This document shows, in pieces, positions 25,488 to 34,183 of a stretch of DNA of 45,575 bases; position 1 is the first letter of the stretch, and every line of letters begins with the position of its first letter. The DNA comes from Rhodospirillales bacterium (GTDB lineage: Bacteria; Pseudomonadota; Alphaproteobacteria; Rhodospirillales_A; JACZKS01). The translations under genes and the position numbers were made by a program. The stretch is from contig JABGRG010000010.1 in the NCBI GenBank assembly GCA_018648445.1, positions 1-45,575 on the forward strand, read 5' to 3'. Below the pieces are notes generated by a model that saw only the letters and a program-made list of their open reading frames with translations, was not told the DNA's origin and did no database searches.

Positions 25488-26633
25488 ATGCCGTCACAAA
25501 CGCCGACAACTTTTTTTGCGCCGCCGGAGAGAGCCTCCGACGACGATATCGACCGGCAGAAACGGTTGATATTGGGTGCTCCGCTCATGGCCGAGACGCT
25601 TGAAAACATTCAAGAAATGGTGGTGATCCTGAACGAGCAGCGGCAAATTGTTTTTGCCAACAGCCGGTTCCTCGAGTTTCGCGGCGATGATGATTCGGCC
25701 AAGGTTCTCGGATTACGCCCGGGGGAAGCGGTTGGCTGCATCCACGCATTGGCTGACGATACGCCGGCTGGGTGCGGAACGTCCGAGTTCTGCCAAACCT
25801 GTGGTGCGGTCAACGCGATCCTCGAGAGTCAACGAAACGACGTGGATGTTCAGGAATGCAGCATCATCCGCAAGGACCGGGTTGATGCATTGAATTTGCG
25901 TGTGCGGGCGACAACGGTTCCGCTGGGGAGCGACGTCTTCCCCCTGTTTGCGGTTCAGGATATCAGCGACGAAAAGCGGCGCGGCGAACTTGAGCAGCTA
26001 TTCTTCCATGACATCCTGAATACGGCCGGCGCAATTCGCGGATTGGCGGATATTTTTGAATTGGCGCCCCCGGAAAAGCAAAACGAGTTTCGCCATCGAA
26101 TATCGGTTGGCACGTCTCGGCTCATCGACGAAATCAATAGTCAACGCGTTATCGCGGCGGCTGAAAACGATGAACTGCACTGTTCACCGACTTGGGTGGA
26201 AGCACTGGAATTTATTCGCGAAATTTTCTTTTTGTTCGATGGACATGCAATCACCGAAGGAAGAAAACTCACGGTGAGCGAGGGTTCCGTCGATTTTGAG
26301 TTTGAAACCGATCGCGGTTTGCTTTCGCGTGTCGTGGTAAACATGGTTCGAAACGCACTTGAGGCGACGGATCCGGGCGGAACCGTGAGTGTCGGGTCGG
26401 ATTGTCGTGGAGACGAGGTCCGCTTCTGGACCCACAATTCGTCGGTCATGGCCCGCGACGTCGCCCTGCAGGTTTTTAACAGGTCGTTCTCAACCAAGGG
26501 TCGGGGTCGCGGATTGGGAACCTACAGTATGCGTTTGATCGGAGAAAGGTACCTGAAGGGGAACATTTCGTTTGCGTCGACCGAAGATGGTGGAACGGTC
26601 TTCGAAGCGGTATTTCCGAAAGAATTTACCTGA
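25488..26633 (+). CDS. Soluble PAS-domain sensor histidine kinase, Cys-rich
   Basis: A 381-residue kinase without membrane segments. A PAS domain (about 35-160) contains a cluster of Cys at 84, 96, 102 and 105 (GCGTSEFCQTCGAV), and C124 follows. Next come a His-box FFHDILNTAGAIRG with H174, an N-box VVVNMVRNALEAT and a G-box STKGRGRGLGTYSMRL. The Cys set could bind a metal or respond to redox state. I chose ATG 25488 over TTG 25464 because GGAAAGAG precedes it. No response regulator is adjacent; it converges on the cNMP-binding gene, with 12 bp between. Confidence 0.85.
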   Translation: MPSQTPTTFFAPPERASDDDIDRQKRLILGAPLMAETLENIQEMVVILNEQRQIVFANSRFLEFRGDDDSAKVLGLRPGEAVGCIHALADDTPAGCGTSEFCQTCGAVNAILESQRNDVDVQECSIIRKDRVDALNLRVRATTVPLGSDVFPLFAVQDISDEKRRGELEQLFFHDILNTAGAIRGLADIFELAPPEKQNEFRHRISVGTSRLIDEINSQRVIAAAENDELHCSPTWVEALEFIREIFFLFDGHAITEGRKLTVSEGSVDFEFETDRGLLSRVVVNMVRNALEATDPGGTVSVGSDCRGDEVRFWTHNSSVMARDVALQVFNRSFSTKGRGRGLGTYSMRLIGERYLKGNISFASTEDGGTVFEAVFPKEFT

Positions 26634-26645
26634 CGGACCCGTTCG

Positions 26646-27524
26646 CTAGCTGTTTCCGTTCGCGGTGTCATGGCCGATCAGCATGCGGATGCGTTTTTGG
26701 TGCGTTTCGAATAATTTCCAGCGCACGACCGGTATGTCCGACAGCGAAACGATCGGTATTTCAAATAGCTCGGCGTCGCTGATGGTTCGGATGGTCGTGG
26801 TCGGTTTTTCTCCGAAAAGCGATATTTCCTCGCCAAAGAAGTCCGACCGGCGCAAGGTTTCGACCACCGAGTCGTTGATAAACCGTTTCAGATGGCCGTT
26901 TTGGACAATGAATAAGGAAAACAACGAGTCGCCGGGGCCGGTGAACGTAAACTCGCCGTCTGGAATTTCCACCGGTTTCATGACCTTGGCGATTTTGTTC
27001 TGGATCGGATAGGAAAGCTCCTCGCCGAACAGCCAAGTGTCTTGCAAAAATTCGCGGCGCTCCGCCAGGGAGGATATCTCGGTGAAAAGCTCGTTCTGAC
27101 GGACGAACTCGGAATAGAGCGGCACGGGAATGCGCAGGGCCTTGACGAAGCTGAGTGCCCGGTAGGTTTCTCCTGAAGGCATGGCGTGAAGCCCCGCCAG
27201 TTCACCGATCAACGCGCCGGATGACAGCTGATTTGTGCGATTGGCGCCGGCGGTGATCATTTCAACGCTGCCGGTAAGGATCAGATAAATACACGGTGGA
27301 TGGTCGCCCTGCTTAATAAGGATGGCTTCGGGGTTGAAGGTCTCAACTTCGTTGTTGAGCAGGGTATGCAGGCGATGTCGCGGCAGACTGGGGAAATATG
27401 ATTCCAGGAACCGGAATGCAAACCGCCTGACGTAGGTCTGGTAACTGGGTATCAAAATGTCCGAGGTTCCCAGCGGTGCGCCCGATCCGATCTCTTTTTC
27501 TTCCGGCGTGAGAGGGCGGCCACA
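26646..27524 (-). CDS. Double cyclic-nucleotide-binding domain part, no own start (frameshift)
   Basis: About 291 residues with two cNMP-binding-like beta-barrels. One is around IYLILTGSVEMITAG and GALIGELAGL, the second around SLFIVQNGHLKRF and SDFFGEEISLFG. Neither phosphate-binding cassette keeps the usual Arg-Ala pair, so cAMP or c-di-GMP binding is doubtful. There is no ATG or GTG with a ribosome-binding site near its beginning. Protein-like sequence (GRPLTPEEKEIGSGAPLG) starts exactly where the MBL gene, in another frame, reaches its last conserved His. Most likely the C-terminal part of one MBL-cNMP protein, separated by a one-base shift. Confidence 0.75.
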   Translation of the reverse strand, partial: CGRPLTPEEKEIGSGAPLGTSDILIPSYQTYVRRFAFRFLESYFPSLPRHRLHTLLNNEVETFNPEAILIKQGDHPPCIYLILTGSVEMITAGANRTNQLSSGALIGELAGLHAMPSGETYRALSFVKALRIPVPLYSEFVRQNELFTEISSLAERREFLQDTWLFGEELSYPIQNKIAKVMKPVEIPDGEFTFTGPGDSLFSLFIVQNGHLKRFINDSVVETLRRSDFFGEEISLFGEKPTTTIRTISDAELFEIPIVSLSDIPVVRWKLFETHQKRIRMLIGHDTANGNS

Positions 27525-28876
27525 TGCGACAAGACAATTTTTTCCGACTGGTCGCCACGAAAGTCCTTGGCCTGTCCGTGGATCATTCCGCCGCCGATAT
27601 CCAGTTTTTTCAGCGTCGCTGGAATATGGTACTCGGCTTTCACCTTTCTGACGAACTCCGGCGAAACACCCGGCACGTCGGTGTGCGGGGTTTCCATGTT
27701 GTCCAGCACGTCGAAGGAAGCGATGTCGGCAAAATGGCCGTACGAACGATATCCCCCTTCCCATAAGCTCTTGAACAGGAAAACCGTCGTCTCGACCGGA
27801 TGCGGGGAATTTATCGGCTTCACTTCCAATCCGTCGATATCGTTCCACTCGTCGGGTTTCAGGTCGATAATGTCGAAATAACTGCTGAACCTGCTTTCTT
27901 CCATGGACAGCAAGGAACACAGTTTTTTGGTAACCGAGCTTCTTACCAGCGGCGTCGCGAAATATTTCAGCCGGTGGTCCGAACGCATCAACGTCGTCAG
28001 CCCGGAAAAATGATCGTCGTGGGCGTGGGTGTGGAAAATCCCATCAAGTTCGTTGACGCCGATGCCCAACGAGGTAAGGGTCGCCTGCAAGTTCGGTCCC
28101 GCGTCCACCAGATATAGCCTGCCCTGGAAAGAGACAATGCTGCCCATGCAAGGCCGGTTGATGTCCCAGCCGTCGCCTTCACCCGAATGAATGACCGAGA
28201 AATAACCGCGTTCAATCTGGTGATACCCCAAGGGGTAGGGCGGCTCGTACCTTTCGGTTGGATCAAGGTTCAGGTCAACGGTTACGGACTCGTCCTTGAA
28301 GGTAAACCGGTAGATGTTGAGTTTCATCCGGCGGATGGATACGCCGTCGCGGATATCAACATCGCCACCGACGACTTCGCGGGTATCCAGCAATTCGGAT
28401 GGCGGGCGGATGCTCCCGAAGGCGAACGAGAGCTTCATGCGCATGAATTCGTCGGCCTGATCGGCGTCGCATCCGGCGGCCATCATTTCCTCGGTTGAGA
28501 CCAGCCCGTAATTTCCCCGGTGGATGTAGTTGATCTGGGCGTCGATTTGCTCCGGCGAACCGATCAGCATCGGTTTGACGCCGGTGTTGTTGGGATGGCC
28601 GGGTACGATCATTCCCTGGCGGTAGAGCATTTGCAGAACGGGAAATTCCGCCTGATTGGCAAAGTCGCCACCCTGGACCATGACTTCGGACAGCAAAATG
28701 GCGTTGGGCCCGCTCTCGGTTTTTACGCCGCCGGTTTCAACCTCGACGACCAAACCGCGGCGCATCAGATGTTTTACGGCGTCGGCGGGACAACCGCAGA
28801 GAACGCGCAAGCCAACGGCCGGGAATTCCACCCAGAAAATACCGGTGCTAACCTTTATTTTTCTAATTTCGGCCAT
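27452..28876 (-). CDS. Metallo-beta-lactamase fold protein (N-terminal part of split MBL-cNMP protein)
   Basis: 474 residues as read. The N-terminal 170 residues are not recognised. The MBL domain follows with FHTHAHDDHFSG (282-292), H359 in NSPHP, a FADIAS Asp (D384) and a terminal His in IVLSH (H451), which together could hold two metals. After H451 the reading becomes a basic tail (SRRKKKRSDRAHR) unlike a domain end. A one-base shift there joins it to the double cNMP-binding part, giving about 743 residues. The start has no rival. It is divergent from the RTX operon across an AT-rich region. Confidence 0.8.
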   Translation of the reverse strand: MAEIRKIKVSTGIFWVEFPAVGLRVLCGCPADAVKHLMRRGLVVEVETGGVKTESGPNAILLSEVMVQGGDFANQAEFPVLQMLYRQGMIVPGHPNNTGVKPMLIGSPEQIDAQINYIHRGNYGLVSTEEMMAAGCDADQADEFMRMKLSFAFGSIRPPSELLDTREVVGGDVDIRDGVSIRRMKLNIYRFTFKDESVTVDLNLDPTERYEPPYPLGYHQIERGYFSVIHSGEGDGWDINRPCMGSIVSFQGRLYLVDAGPNLQATLTSLGIGVNELDGIFHTHAHDDHFSGLTTLMRSDHRLKYFATPLVRSSVTKKLCSLLSMEESRFSSYFDIIDLKPDEWNDIDGLEVKPINSPHPVETTVFLFKSLWEGGYRSYGHFADIASFDVLDNMETPHTDVPGVSPEFVRKVKAEYHIPATLKKLDIGGGMIHGQAKDFRGDQSEKIVLSHVAALSRRKKKRSDRAHRWEPRTF

Positions 28877-29068
28877 TTAGATGGTCGTGTGTTCCTTGGA
28901 CGCAAGCATCAACGCAACAACTTAATGGACTCACGGAGAAAATCCAACATTCGGTGCCAACTTATTGTTGCGAAGGATGGATCAGGCCGCGTCGCAGGGG
29001 TGCAAACCAACCGATAGGTTTCGGGAGGAGCCGGAAATTGTGAAAGTAATCAATTTCTTGAATCCCCA

Positions 29069-29150
29069 TTTTTAAAGCGTAAAATAAAATAAATTTGAAT
29101 AAAATTTTATATAAATAATTATTATTTTAATAATAATAAAATAAATATAG
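29069..29150. promoter_or_regulatory. AT-rich island upstream of the RTX gene
   Basis: From about 29081 to 29148 almost every base is A or T, against a GC-rich background. Such curved, easily melted DNA typically binds xenogeneic silencers (H-NS-like, or MucR/Ros-type proteins in alphaproteobacteria) and carries promoters of surface or secreted proteins. No specific -35/-10 pair can be picked with confidence in such sequence. Confidence 0.6.
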
Positions 29151-29176
29151 GTGTGATTGCCGTCATTATGCGTTGT

Positions 29177-29190
29177 TTACATAAATGTAA
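29177..29190. promoter_or_regulatory. Palindromic operator-like site
   Basis: TTACAT-AA-ATGTAA, a perfect 6-bp inverted repeat with a 2-bp centre, lies 57 nt before the RTX start. It suits a dimeric regulator. It does not match the classical Crp or Fnr consensus. Confidence 0.45.
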
Positions 29191-29247
29191 TATTGTTCGC
29201 CTATGCGGGAGCTGAATTGCCTGCCCTAATCCGTGAATAGGCGTGTA

Positions 29248-31098
29248 ATGATGGTTCAAAACATAAGCATACCGAAAGATGTGTTTTCATTCGATGAAAC
29301 CCTTGCGGAGGCCGTTCTTCCTAGCCTTGATCCTGAACTGGTCGATCAGGAGGGCTTCGAAGAGTCGGGGGCTGCCGACGAAAACCTGATCCCGACCGAT
29401 TCGGCGGAGAATGGAAATTTCACTGAGCCCGAGACCGATGATTTCACCGACGTTGAAGAATCGGCGTTGCGCGGTAGCGGCGAAGTTCCGTTGCTAAATC
29501 CGGAGATCGGCGAGGATCTGCATGGCCAACCATCGCCTTCTTCAGACGCGGCTGCCGACGGGATCGCTTCAATCAACTCGAATGCATCCGCGATCCAGTC
29601 GGGTTCCGGCGCAAGCGTTGCCGTAAGCACGGGATTTGACGATGAAGACGAATCCGGGAGCGACACCGCGACAGCTTCGTCCGACGCGTTCGTGGTGGAA
29701 TCCGGTGTTGTTGATGAGCCGCCCGCTGAACCTGCGGTGTCCGACGAACCGCTCGTCCTTCACGGAACGGCCGCCGACGATGAATTGACCGGCGGGTCCG
29801 CTGCCGATGAGCTTTACGGCGGGAGCGGCGATGACACGCTGTACGGTGGTGACGGGGACGACCGGCTCCTGGGCGAATGGCATGACGACGCCATGTACGG
29901 CGAAGGGGGCAACGACTATCTGTTCGGCAGTTACGGCAACGACAGGCAGTGGGGCGGCGACGGCAACGACGAGGTCCGCGGCGGCTACGGCAATGACAGC
30001 CTGTACGGTGGCGCGGGGGATGATTTCGTTCAGGGCTACAACGGCCACGATACGCTGTCGGGGGGTGCGGGAAACGACACGCTGGATGGCGGATCCGGAA
30101 ACGACACATTTGTCGTTGATTCACAATCCGGGGCGGGCGACGACGTCATAATCGATACCGACGGTTCCGAAACCCTTCAATTCGACGGTCTCGATCCGTT
30201 TGCCGAGATCTGGCAGGTGGCCCGTCAGGGCGACAGTCTCGTCTTCGACTACGAAGACGGCGGTTCGCTTACCATCAGCGATTTCTATGGCGTCGGCGCC
30301 ATAGAAAAAGCCACCTACGACGGTCAATCCTATTTGCTGAACGGCGACGCCTCGAGCCCGATCAGTTTTGCCGATTTCATGGCGGGCAATCCGGATCGGT
30401 ATGTGGAGGGAACCGAGGACGCCGACGTGCTGAGCGGTGCGGCGGGCGATGATTTCGTTCATGGGTTGGCAGGCGATGACGATCTCAGTGGAATGGACGG
30501 GGCTGACACCGTGTATGCCGGGTCAGGGGACGACGTGGCCGACGGCGGCAGTGGCGCGGATGTTCTTTACGGCGGGTTCGGCGACGATACCCTTCGCGGC
30601 GGCGAAGGCGATGATCGGCTGCTGGGCGAACACAACAACGATTTTCTGTATGGCGACGGCGGCGACGACTACCTGTTCGGCAGTTTCGGAAACGACAGTC
30701 AATGGGGCGGCGAGGGCCAGGATAATGTTCGTGGCGGTTATGGCAACGACACGCTCTATGGCGACGCCGGGGCCGATATCGTCGACGGTTTCAGCGGCAA
30801 TGACACCCTTGACGGCGGCACCGGGGCCGACACGCTCAGCGGCGGAACGGGGCGCGATACGTTCGTCATGAAACGTGGCTACGGGTCCGACGTTGTATCG
30901 GATTTCGCGACGCTTAGCGCCGGGGCGATCTACGCCGACAAAATCGACATCTCGGATTTCGGCTTCGCCGGTTTCGACGACCTTGTGAAAGAGGACACCG
31001 CCGAAGGCGACACCCTGCTTCATCTCGAAGGCGGCGATCAGCTTCGCCTCGTTGGCGTCGCTTCCGAAGACCTGCAGGACGCCGATTTCCTTTTTTGA
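29248..31098 (+). CDS. RTX (hemolysin-type Ca-binding repeat) protein secreted by type I system
   Basis: A 616-residue, very acidic protein. After about 170 disordered acidic residues come 13 nonapeptides (GGxGxDxLx type). A linker of about 100 residues resembles the haemolysin-related domain (LQFDGLDPFAEIWQVARQ and TISDFYGVG). A second array of 17 nonapeptides follows, then a C-terminal 75-residue export signal ending DADFLF. There is no protease, lipase or adhesin domain. Calcium should fold the repeats outside the cell. I chose ATG 29248 (AGG 6 nt before) over GTG 29233. It is followed 15 nt later by its exporter genes. Confidence 0.9.
   Translation: MMVQNISIPKDVFSFDETLAEAVLPSLDPELVDQEGFEESGAADENLIPTDSAENGNFTEPETDDFTDVEESALRGSGEVPLLNPEIGEDLHGQPSPSSDAAADGIASINSNASAIQSGSGASVAVSTGFDDEDESGSDTATASSDAFVVESGVVDEPPAEPAVSDEPLVLHGTAADDELTGGSAADELYGGSGDDTLYGGDGDDRLLGEWHDDAMYGEGGNDYLFGSYGNDRQWGGDGNDEVRGGYGNDSLYGGAGDDFVQGYNGHDTLSGGAGNDTLDGGSGNDTFVVDSQSGAGDDVIIDTDGSETLQFDGLDPFAEIWQVARQGDSLVFDYEDGGSLTISDFYGVGAIEKATYDGQSYLLNGDASSPISFADFMAGNPDRYVEGTEDADVLSGAAGDDFVHGLAGDDDLSGMDGADTVYAGSGDDVADGGSGADVLYGGFGDDTLRGGEGDDRLLGEHNNDFLYGDGGDDYLFGSFGNDSQWGGEGQDNVRGGYGNDTLYGDAGADIVDGFSGNDTLDGGTGADTLSGGTGRDTFVMKRGYGSDVVSDFATLSAGAIYADKIDISDFGFAGFDDLVKEDTAEGDTLLHLEGGDQLRLVGVASEDLQDADFLF
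29764..30114 (+). repeat. RTX array 1, 13 nonapeptides
   Basis: Thirteen uninterrupted 27-bp units encode nonapeptides from GTAADDELT to GGSGNDTFV. Units 3-9 closely match units 7-13 of array 2, including the unusual GSYGNDRQW and GEWHDDAMY units. This shows that the arrays arose by block duplication. Confidence 0.92.
30409..30867 (+). repeat. RTX array 2, 17 nonapeptides
   Basis: Seventeen 27-bp units from GTEDADVLS to GGTGRDTFV in perfect register. The matched block lies 753 bp (251 codons) downstream of its partner in array 1. Units GEHNNDFLY and GSFGNDSQW mirror the odd units of array 1. Confidence 0.92.
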
Positions 31099-31113
31099 CG
31101 GAGAAGCACAGCC

Positions 31114-32874
31114 ATGACCCAACCTGTTCAATCGCGCGTATTGAAAAGCGTCATGAAATCCTGTGGCCGGGCGATGGTCTCGGTCGGTGTGTTCAGTCTC
31201 TTCGTCAATCTGCTGGTCCTGACCATCCCGCTGTTCATGATCCAGGTGTTCGACCGCGTGCTGGTCAGCCGCAGCGATGACACCTTGATCGTTCTTTCCG
31301 TCGCTGCGCTCATGGCGCTCGGCGTCATGGCCATGCTGGAACTTGTTCGTTCGCGCCTTCTGGTGCGAATCGGATCGTGGTTGAACGAGCGACTCGGCCC
31401 GGCCCTGATGCGCGCCTTGTGCGATCCCTCGGTGCGGGGCGGCTCGCGTAAAGCCCGCCTGCACCACGACCTTTCCCAGGTTCAGGGGTTTCTGACCGGC
31501 GCGTCGGTTCTGGCGATTTTGGATGCGCCGTGGATTCCCGTGTTTTTGTGCGTGATCTTTCTGCTTCATCCGGCATTGGGATGGATCGGCGTCGTCGGCG
31601 CAATGGTGCTTTTGGGGCTCGCCTTCGCCAATCAGTTTCTCGCGCGAAAACCCTTGAAAGCGGCGGGCAAGGCGCAATCGGAAGGGTTGGTGTTTGCCGA
31701 GGTAGCGGCCCGCCAGGCCGAAACCCTCAGCGCTTTGGGAATGCGCGATGCCCTGGCCCGGCGTTGGTCGAATTTTGATGCGCTGGCCCGTGGCGGCTTC
31801 GATACCGCCGGTGACCGGGCGGGCACGTTAATGGCCCTCAGCCGGTTTTCGCGGCTGGCCCTTCAGGTGATTATTCTGTCGGTTGCCGCGGGGCTGGTGA
31901 TATCGCAGGAAATATCGGCGGGTGCGATGATCGCAGCGGCCATCATTCTCTCGCGTGCACTGGCTCCGGTCGAGCGCGCCATCGACGTCTGGCGCGGGCT
32001 CAATGCCACGCGCGACGCCCTGCAACGTCTGGCTTCCGCCCTGATGGACGAACGGGAAGACGGCCAGAAAGACGGCTTGTCCATGCCTTTGCCGCAACCC
32101 AGAGCCCTTGTCCATATTCAGGGCGTGTCGGCGCGCGCGCCGGGTTTGGCCGAGCCTTTGTTCATGGGGGTCTCCTTCAAGGTTCGCCCCGGTGAACTGG
32201 TGGGTATTACCGGTCCCATGGGCGCCGGTAAATCGACCCTGGCCCGGATGCTGGTCGGTGTGCGCAAGCCCGATCAGGGACATGTGCGTCTGGGCAGCAT
32301 CAATGTTTTCGCCTGGGATGGCGACGACCTTGGTCCCCATGTGGGGTATTTGCCGCAAACCAATGAGCTGCTGCCCGGAACCGTTGGTGAAAATATTGCG
32401 CGCTTTTCCGACGCTTCGCCCGACGCGGTAATCGAGGCGGCGCGGGAAGCCGGTATTCACGACATCATCCTGGCCCTTGCCAAGGGTTACGACACGCGGG
32501 TGGGGCCCGACGGCGATCCGCTTGCCGGTGGCCTCGTTCAACGCATTGGGTTGGCCCGGGCGCTGTTCGGAAATCCGCGTCTGGTGGTCCTGGACGAACC
32601 CTACAGCAATCTTGATTCGGACGGTATCGCCGCCCTGATCGAGGCGTTGGAGAATTTGAAGGCGCGCGGCGCGGCCACCGTTATCGTGTCGCACCGGCCC
32701 AGCATTCTGGCCCAAGCCGACGCCGTTCTTATCTTGGCCGATGGGCGCGCTCGCCTCGCGCGCTCGCGAAACGAAAGTCAACTGAAACTGTTGAGTGGCG
32801 GCGCGGAAAAGCTGCCTCTTGCCATTGAAGACAAGCCGGTGAAACGGATTTCCCGGCGTGGGGGGAGAAAATGA
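31114..32874 (+). CDS. Type I secretion ABC exporter (PrtD-like)
   Basis: A 586-residue inner-membrane ABC exporter with an N-terminal transmembrane domain (about 1-310) and an ATPase domain. Walker A is GPMGAGKSTLARM and Walker B LVVLDEPYSNLD. The signature is LAGGLVQRIGLARAL instead of LSGGQ, a relaxed form also seen in PrtD-type exporters. There is no N-terminal C39 peptidase, as expected for RTX cargo with an uncleaved C-terminal signal. It recognises the RTX protein encoded just upstream and pairs with the HlyD-like adaptor, whose start overlaps its stop by 4 nt (ATGA). Confidence 0.93.
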   Translation: MTQPVQSRVLKSVMKSCGRAMVSVGVFSLFVNLLVLTIPLFMIQVFDRVLVSRSDDTLIVLSVAALMALGVMAMLELVRSRLLVRIGSWLNERLGPALMRALCDPSVRGGSRKARLHHDLSQVQGFLTGASVLAILDAPWIPVFLCVIFLLHPALGWIGVVGAMVLLGLAFANQFLARKPLKAAGKAQSEGLVFAEVAARQAETLSALGMRDALARRWSNFDALARGGFDTAGDRAGTLMALSRFSRLALQVIILSVAAGLVISQEISAGAMIAAAIILSRALAPVERAIDVWRGLNATRDALQRLASALMDEREDGQKDGLSMPLPQPRALVHIQGVSARAPGLAEPLFMGVSFKVRPGELVGITGPMGAGKSTLARMLVGVRKPDQGHVRLGSINVFAWDGDDLGPHVGYLPQTNELLPGTVGENIARFSDASPDAVIEAAREAGIHDIILALAKGYDTRVGPDGDPLAGGLVQRIGLARALFGNPRLVVLDEPYSNLDSDGIAALIEALENLKARGAATVIVSHRPSILAQADAVLILADGRARLARSRNESQLKLLSGGAEKLPLAIEDKPVKRISRRGGRK

Positions 32875-34175
32875 TGGAAGGCACGATTTCCTTGGCAGCG
32901 CGGCTACGCCGCTGGCGACTGGTGGGCTGGGTGGTTATCGGCCTTTTTGTGGGAGGGGGGCTGGCCTGGGCCTCGGTCACGCGCCTCGATTCGGCGGCGG
33001 TCGCTCACGGTGTCGTCGGCACCGAAAGCAACCGCAAATCGGTCGCTCATCTGGAAGGGGGCATCGTCGCCGATATTCTGGTGATGGAAGGCGAGACCGT
33101 TAGCGCCGGAGAACCCCTGATCGTTATGGACGACACCCATGCGCGGGCGACGTTGGCTCTTCTTCAGGGGCGCTATGATGCCGCCATGGCCAGGGAAGCC
33201 AGGCTTCAGGCCGAGCGCGACGGCGAGGCTGCCGTGACGTTTCCGCAAGAACTTCTCCAGCGTGCCCGGGACCCCGAGGTTGCCAAGCTGCTGACTGGTG
33301 AAAAGAACGCCCTGCGCAGCCGTCAGGCCAACATCGCCAACCAGAGGTCCATATTTCGCGAACGCATCGCCAAGCAGAAAACCGAGATCGGCGGACTGAG
33401 AGCCCAGCTGTCGGCCGCGAACCAGCGGCGTAAGCTGCTGGCCGAGGAGTTGGCCATGATGGAGCCGTTGTTCAGCAAAGGGTTGGTGGCCAAGAACCGG
33501 GTTCTTTCCATCAAGCGCAAGATGGCCGAAACCGATGGTGATATGGGCGATCTGCGGGCGCGTATCGCGCAAGCCGGTGAAAGCATCTCGGAAATTCAAA
33601 TGCAGCTGGCGCTGCCGGGTGAACGGCGGCTTAACGAGGTGAACGAGCACTATCAGCGAACCCGTGAACGCATTGCCGAACTGCGCGAGAAAATCCGCGC
33701 CGCCAAGGACGTGATGGGACGAACCGTCGTGCGTGCCCCCATCGACGGGTTCGTTGTCGGTTTGCAGGCGCATACCCCCGGCGGCGTGGTGCAGCCCGGC
33801 GAGCGGCTGTTGGATCTGGTTCCCGAGAAAGACCGGGTGGTGATCGATTTGCGCATCGACCCCAAGGACATCGACGCGGTGTACCGTGACATGCCTGCGC
33901 AGGTTCGCCTGAGCGCCTTCAACATGCGAACGACGCCGTTGCTTAAAGGGAAGGTAAGCACGATTTCGGCAGATCGCACGGTGGACCCGCGAAGCGGCGC
34001 CGCCTACTTCAAGGGGCGCGTGCTGCCTGAACTGGATGAGCCGGGCTTCGACGCCTCGCGCCTGACCTCGGGCATGCAGGCGGAAGTGTTCCTGGTGACT
34101 GCCGAACGAACGGTGCTGGATTTTGTGATCGAACCGGTGATGCGCAGTTTTGCCCGCGCGGGCCGCGAATTTTAA
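32871..34175 (+). CDS. HlyD/PrtE family periplasmic adaptor
   Basis: A 434-residue membrane-fusion protein of type I secretion. One N-terminal membrane anchor (about 15-37) is followed by the lipoyl half-motif SVAHLEGGIVADILVMEGE. A long coiled coil (about 100-270) and the second lipoyl half (VVRAPIDGFVVGLQAHTPGG) come next, then a beta-barrel domain. It bridges the ABC exporter to a TolC-type outer-membrane channel, which is not encoded in this window and must come from elsewhere. Start codons ATG ATG at 32871 and 32874 overlap the exporter stop. Confidence 0.92.
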   Translation: MMEGTISLAARLRRWRLVGWVVIGLFVGGGLAWASVTRLDSAAVAHGVVGTESNRKSVAHLEGGIVADILVMEGETVSAGEPLIVMDDTHARATLALLQGRYDAAMAREARLQAERDGEAAVTFPQELLQRARDPEVAKLLTGEKNALRSRQANIANQRSIFRERIAKQKTEIGGLRAQLSAANQRRKLLAEELAMMEPLFSKGLVAKNRVLSIKRKMAETDGDMGDLRARIAQAGESISEIQMQLALPGERRLNEVNEHYQRTRERIAELREKIRAAKDVMGRTVVRAPIDGFVVGLQAHTPGGVVQPGERLLDLVPEKDRVVIDLRIDPKDIDAVYRDMPAQVRLSAFNMRTTPLLKGKVSTISADRTVDPRSGAAYFKGRVLPELDEPGFDASRLTSGMQAEVFLVTAERTVLDFVIEPVMRSFARAGREF

Positions 34176-34183
34176 TTTCCGAT

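Larger units (their letters stand above)
28877..29247. other. Intergenic control region, MBL gene / RTX operon
   Basis: A 371-bp stretch without a gene, shared by the divergent MBL and RTX genes. It contains an extremely AT-rich block (29069-29150) and a short palindrome (29177-29190). The part nearest the MBL gene (28877-29040) has ordinary composition and no recognisable element. Confidence 0.6.

Noticed and set aside
29764..30867. 27-bp tandem repeats considered as a CRISPR-like or satellite array
   Set aside because: Units are contiguous, in coding frame and translate to RTX nonapeptides; there are no spacers.
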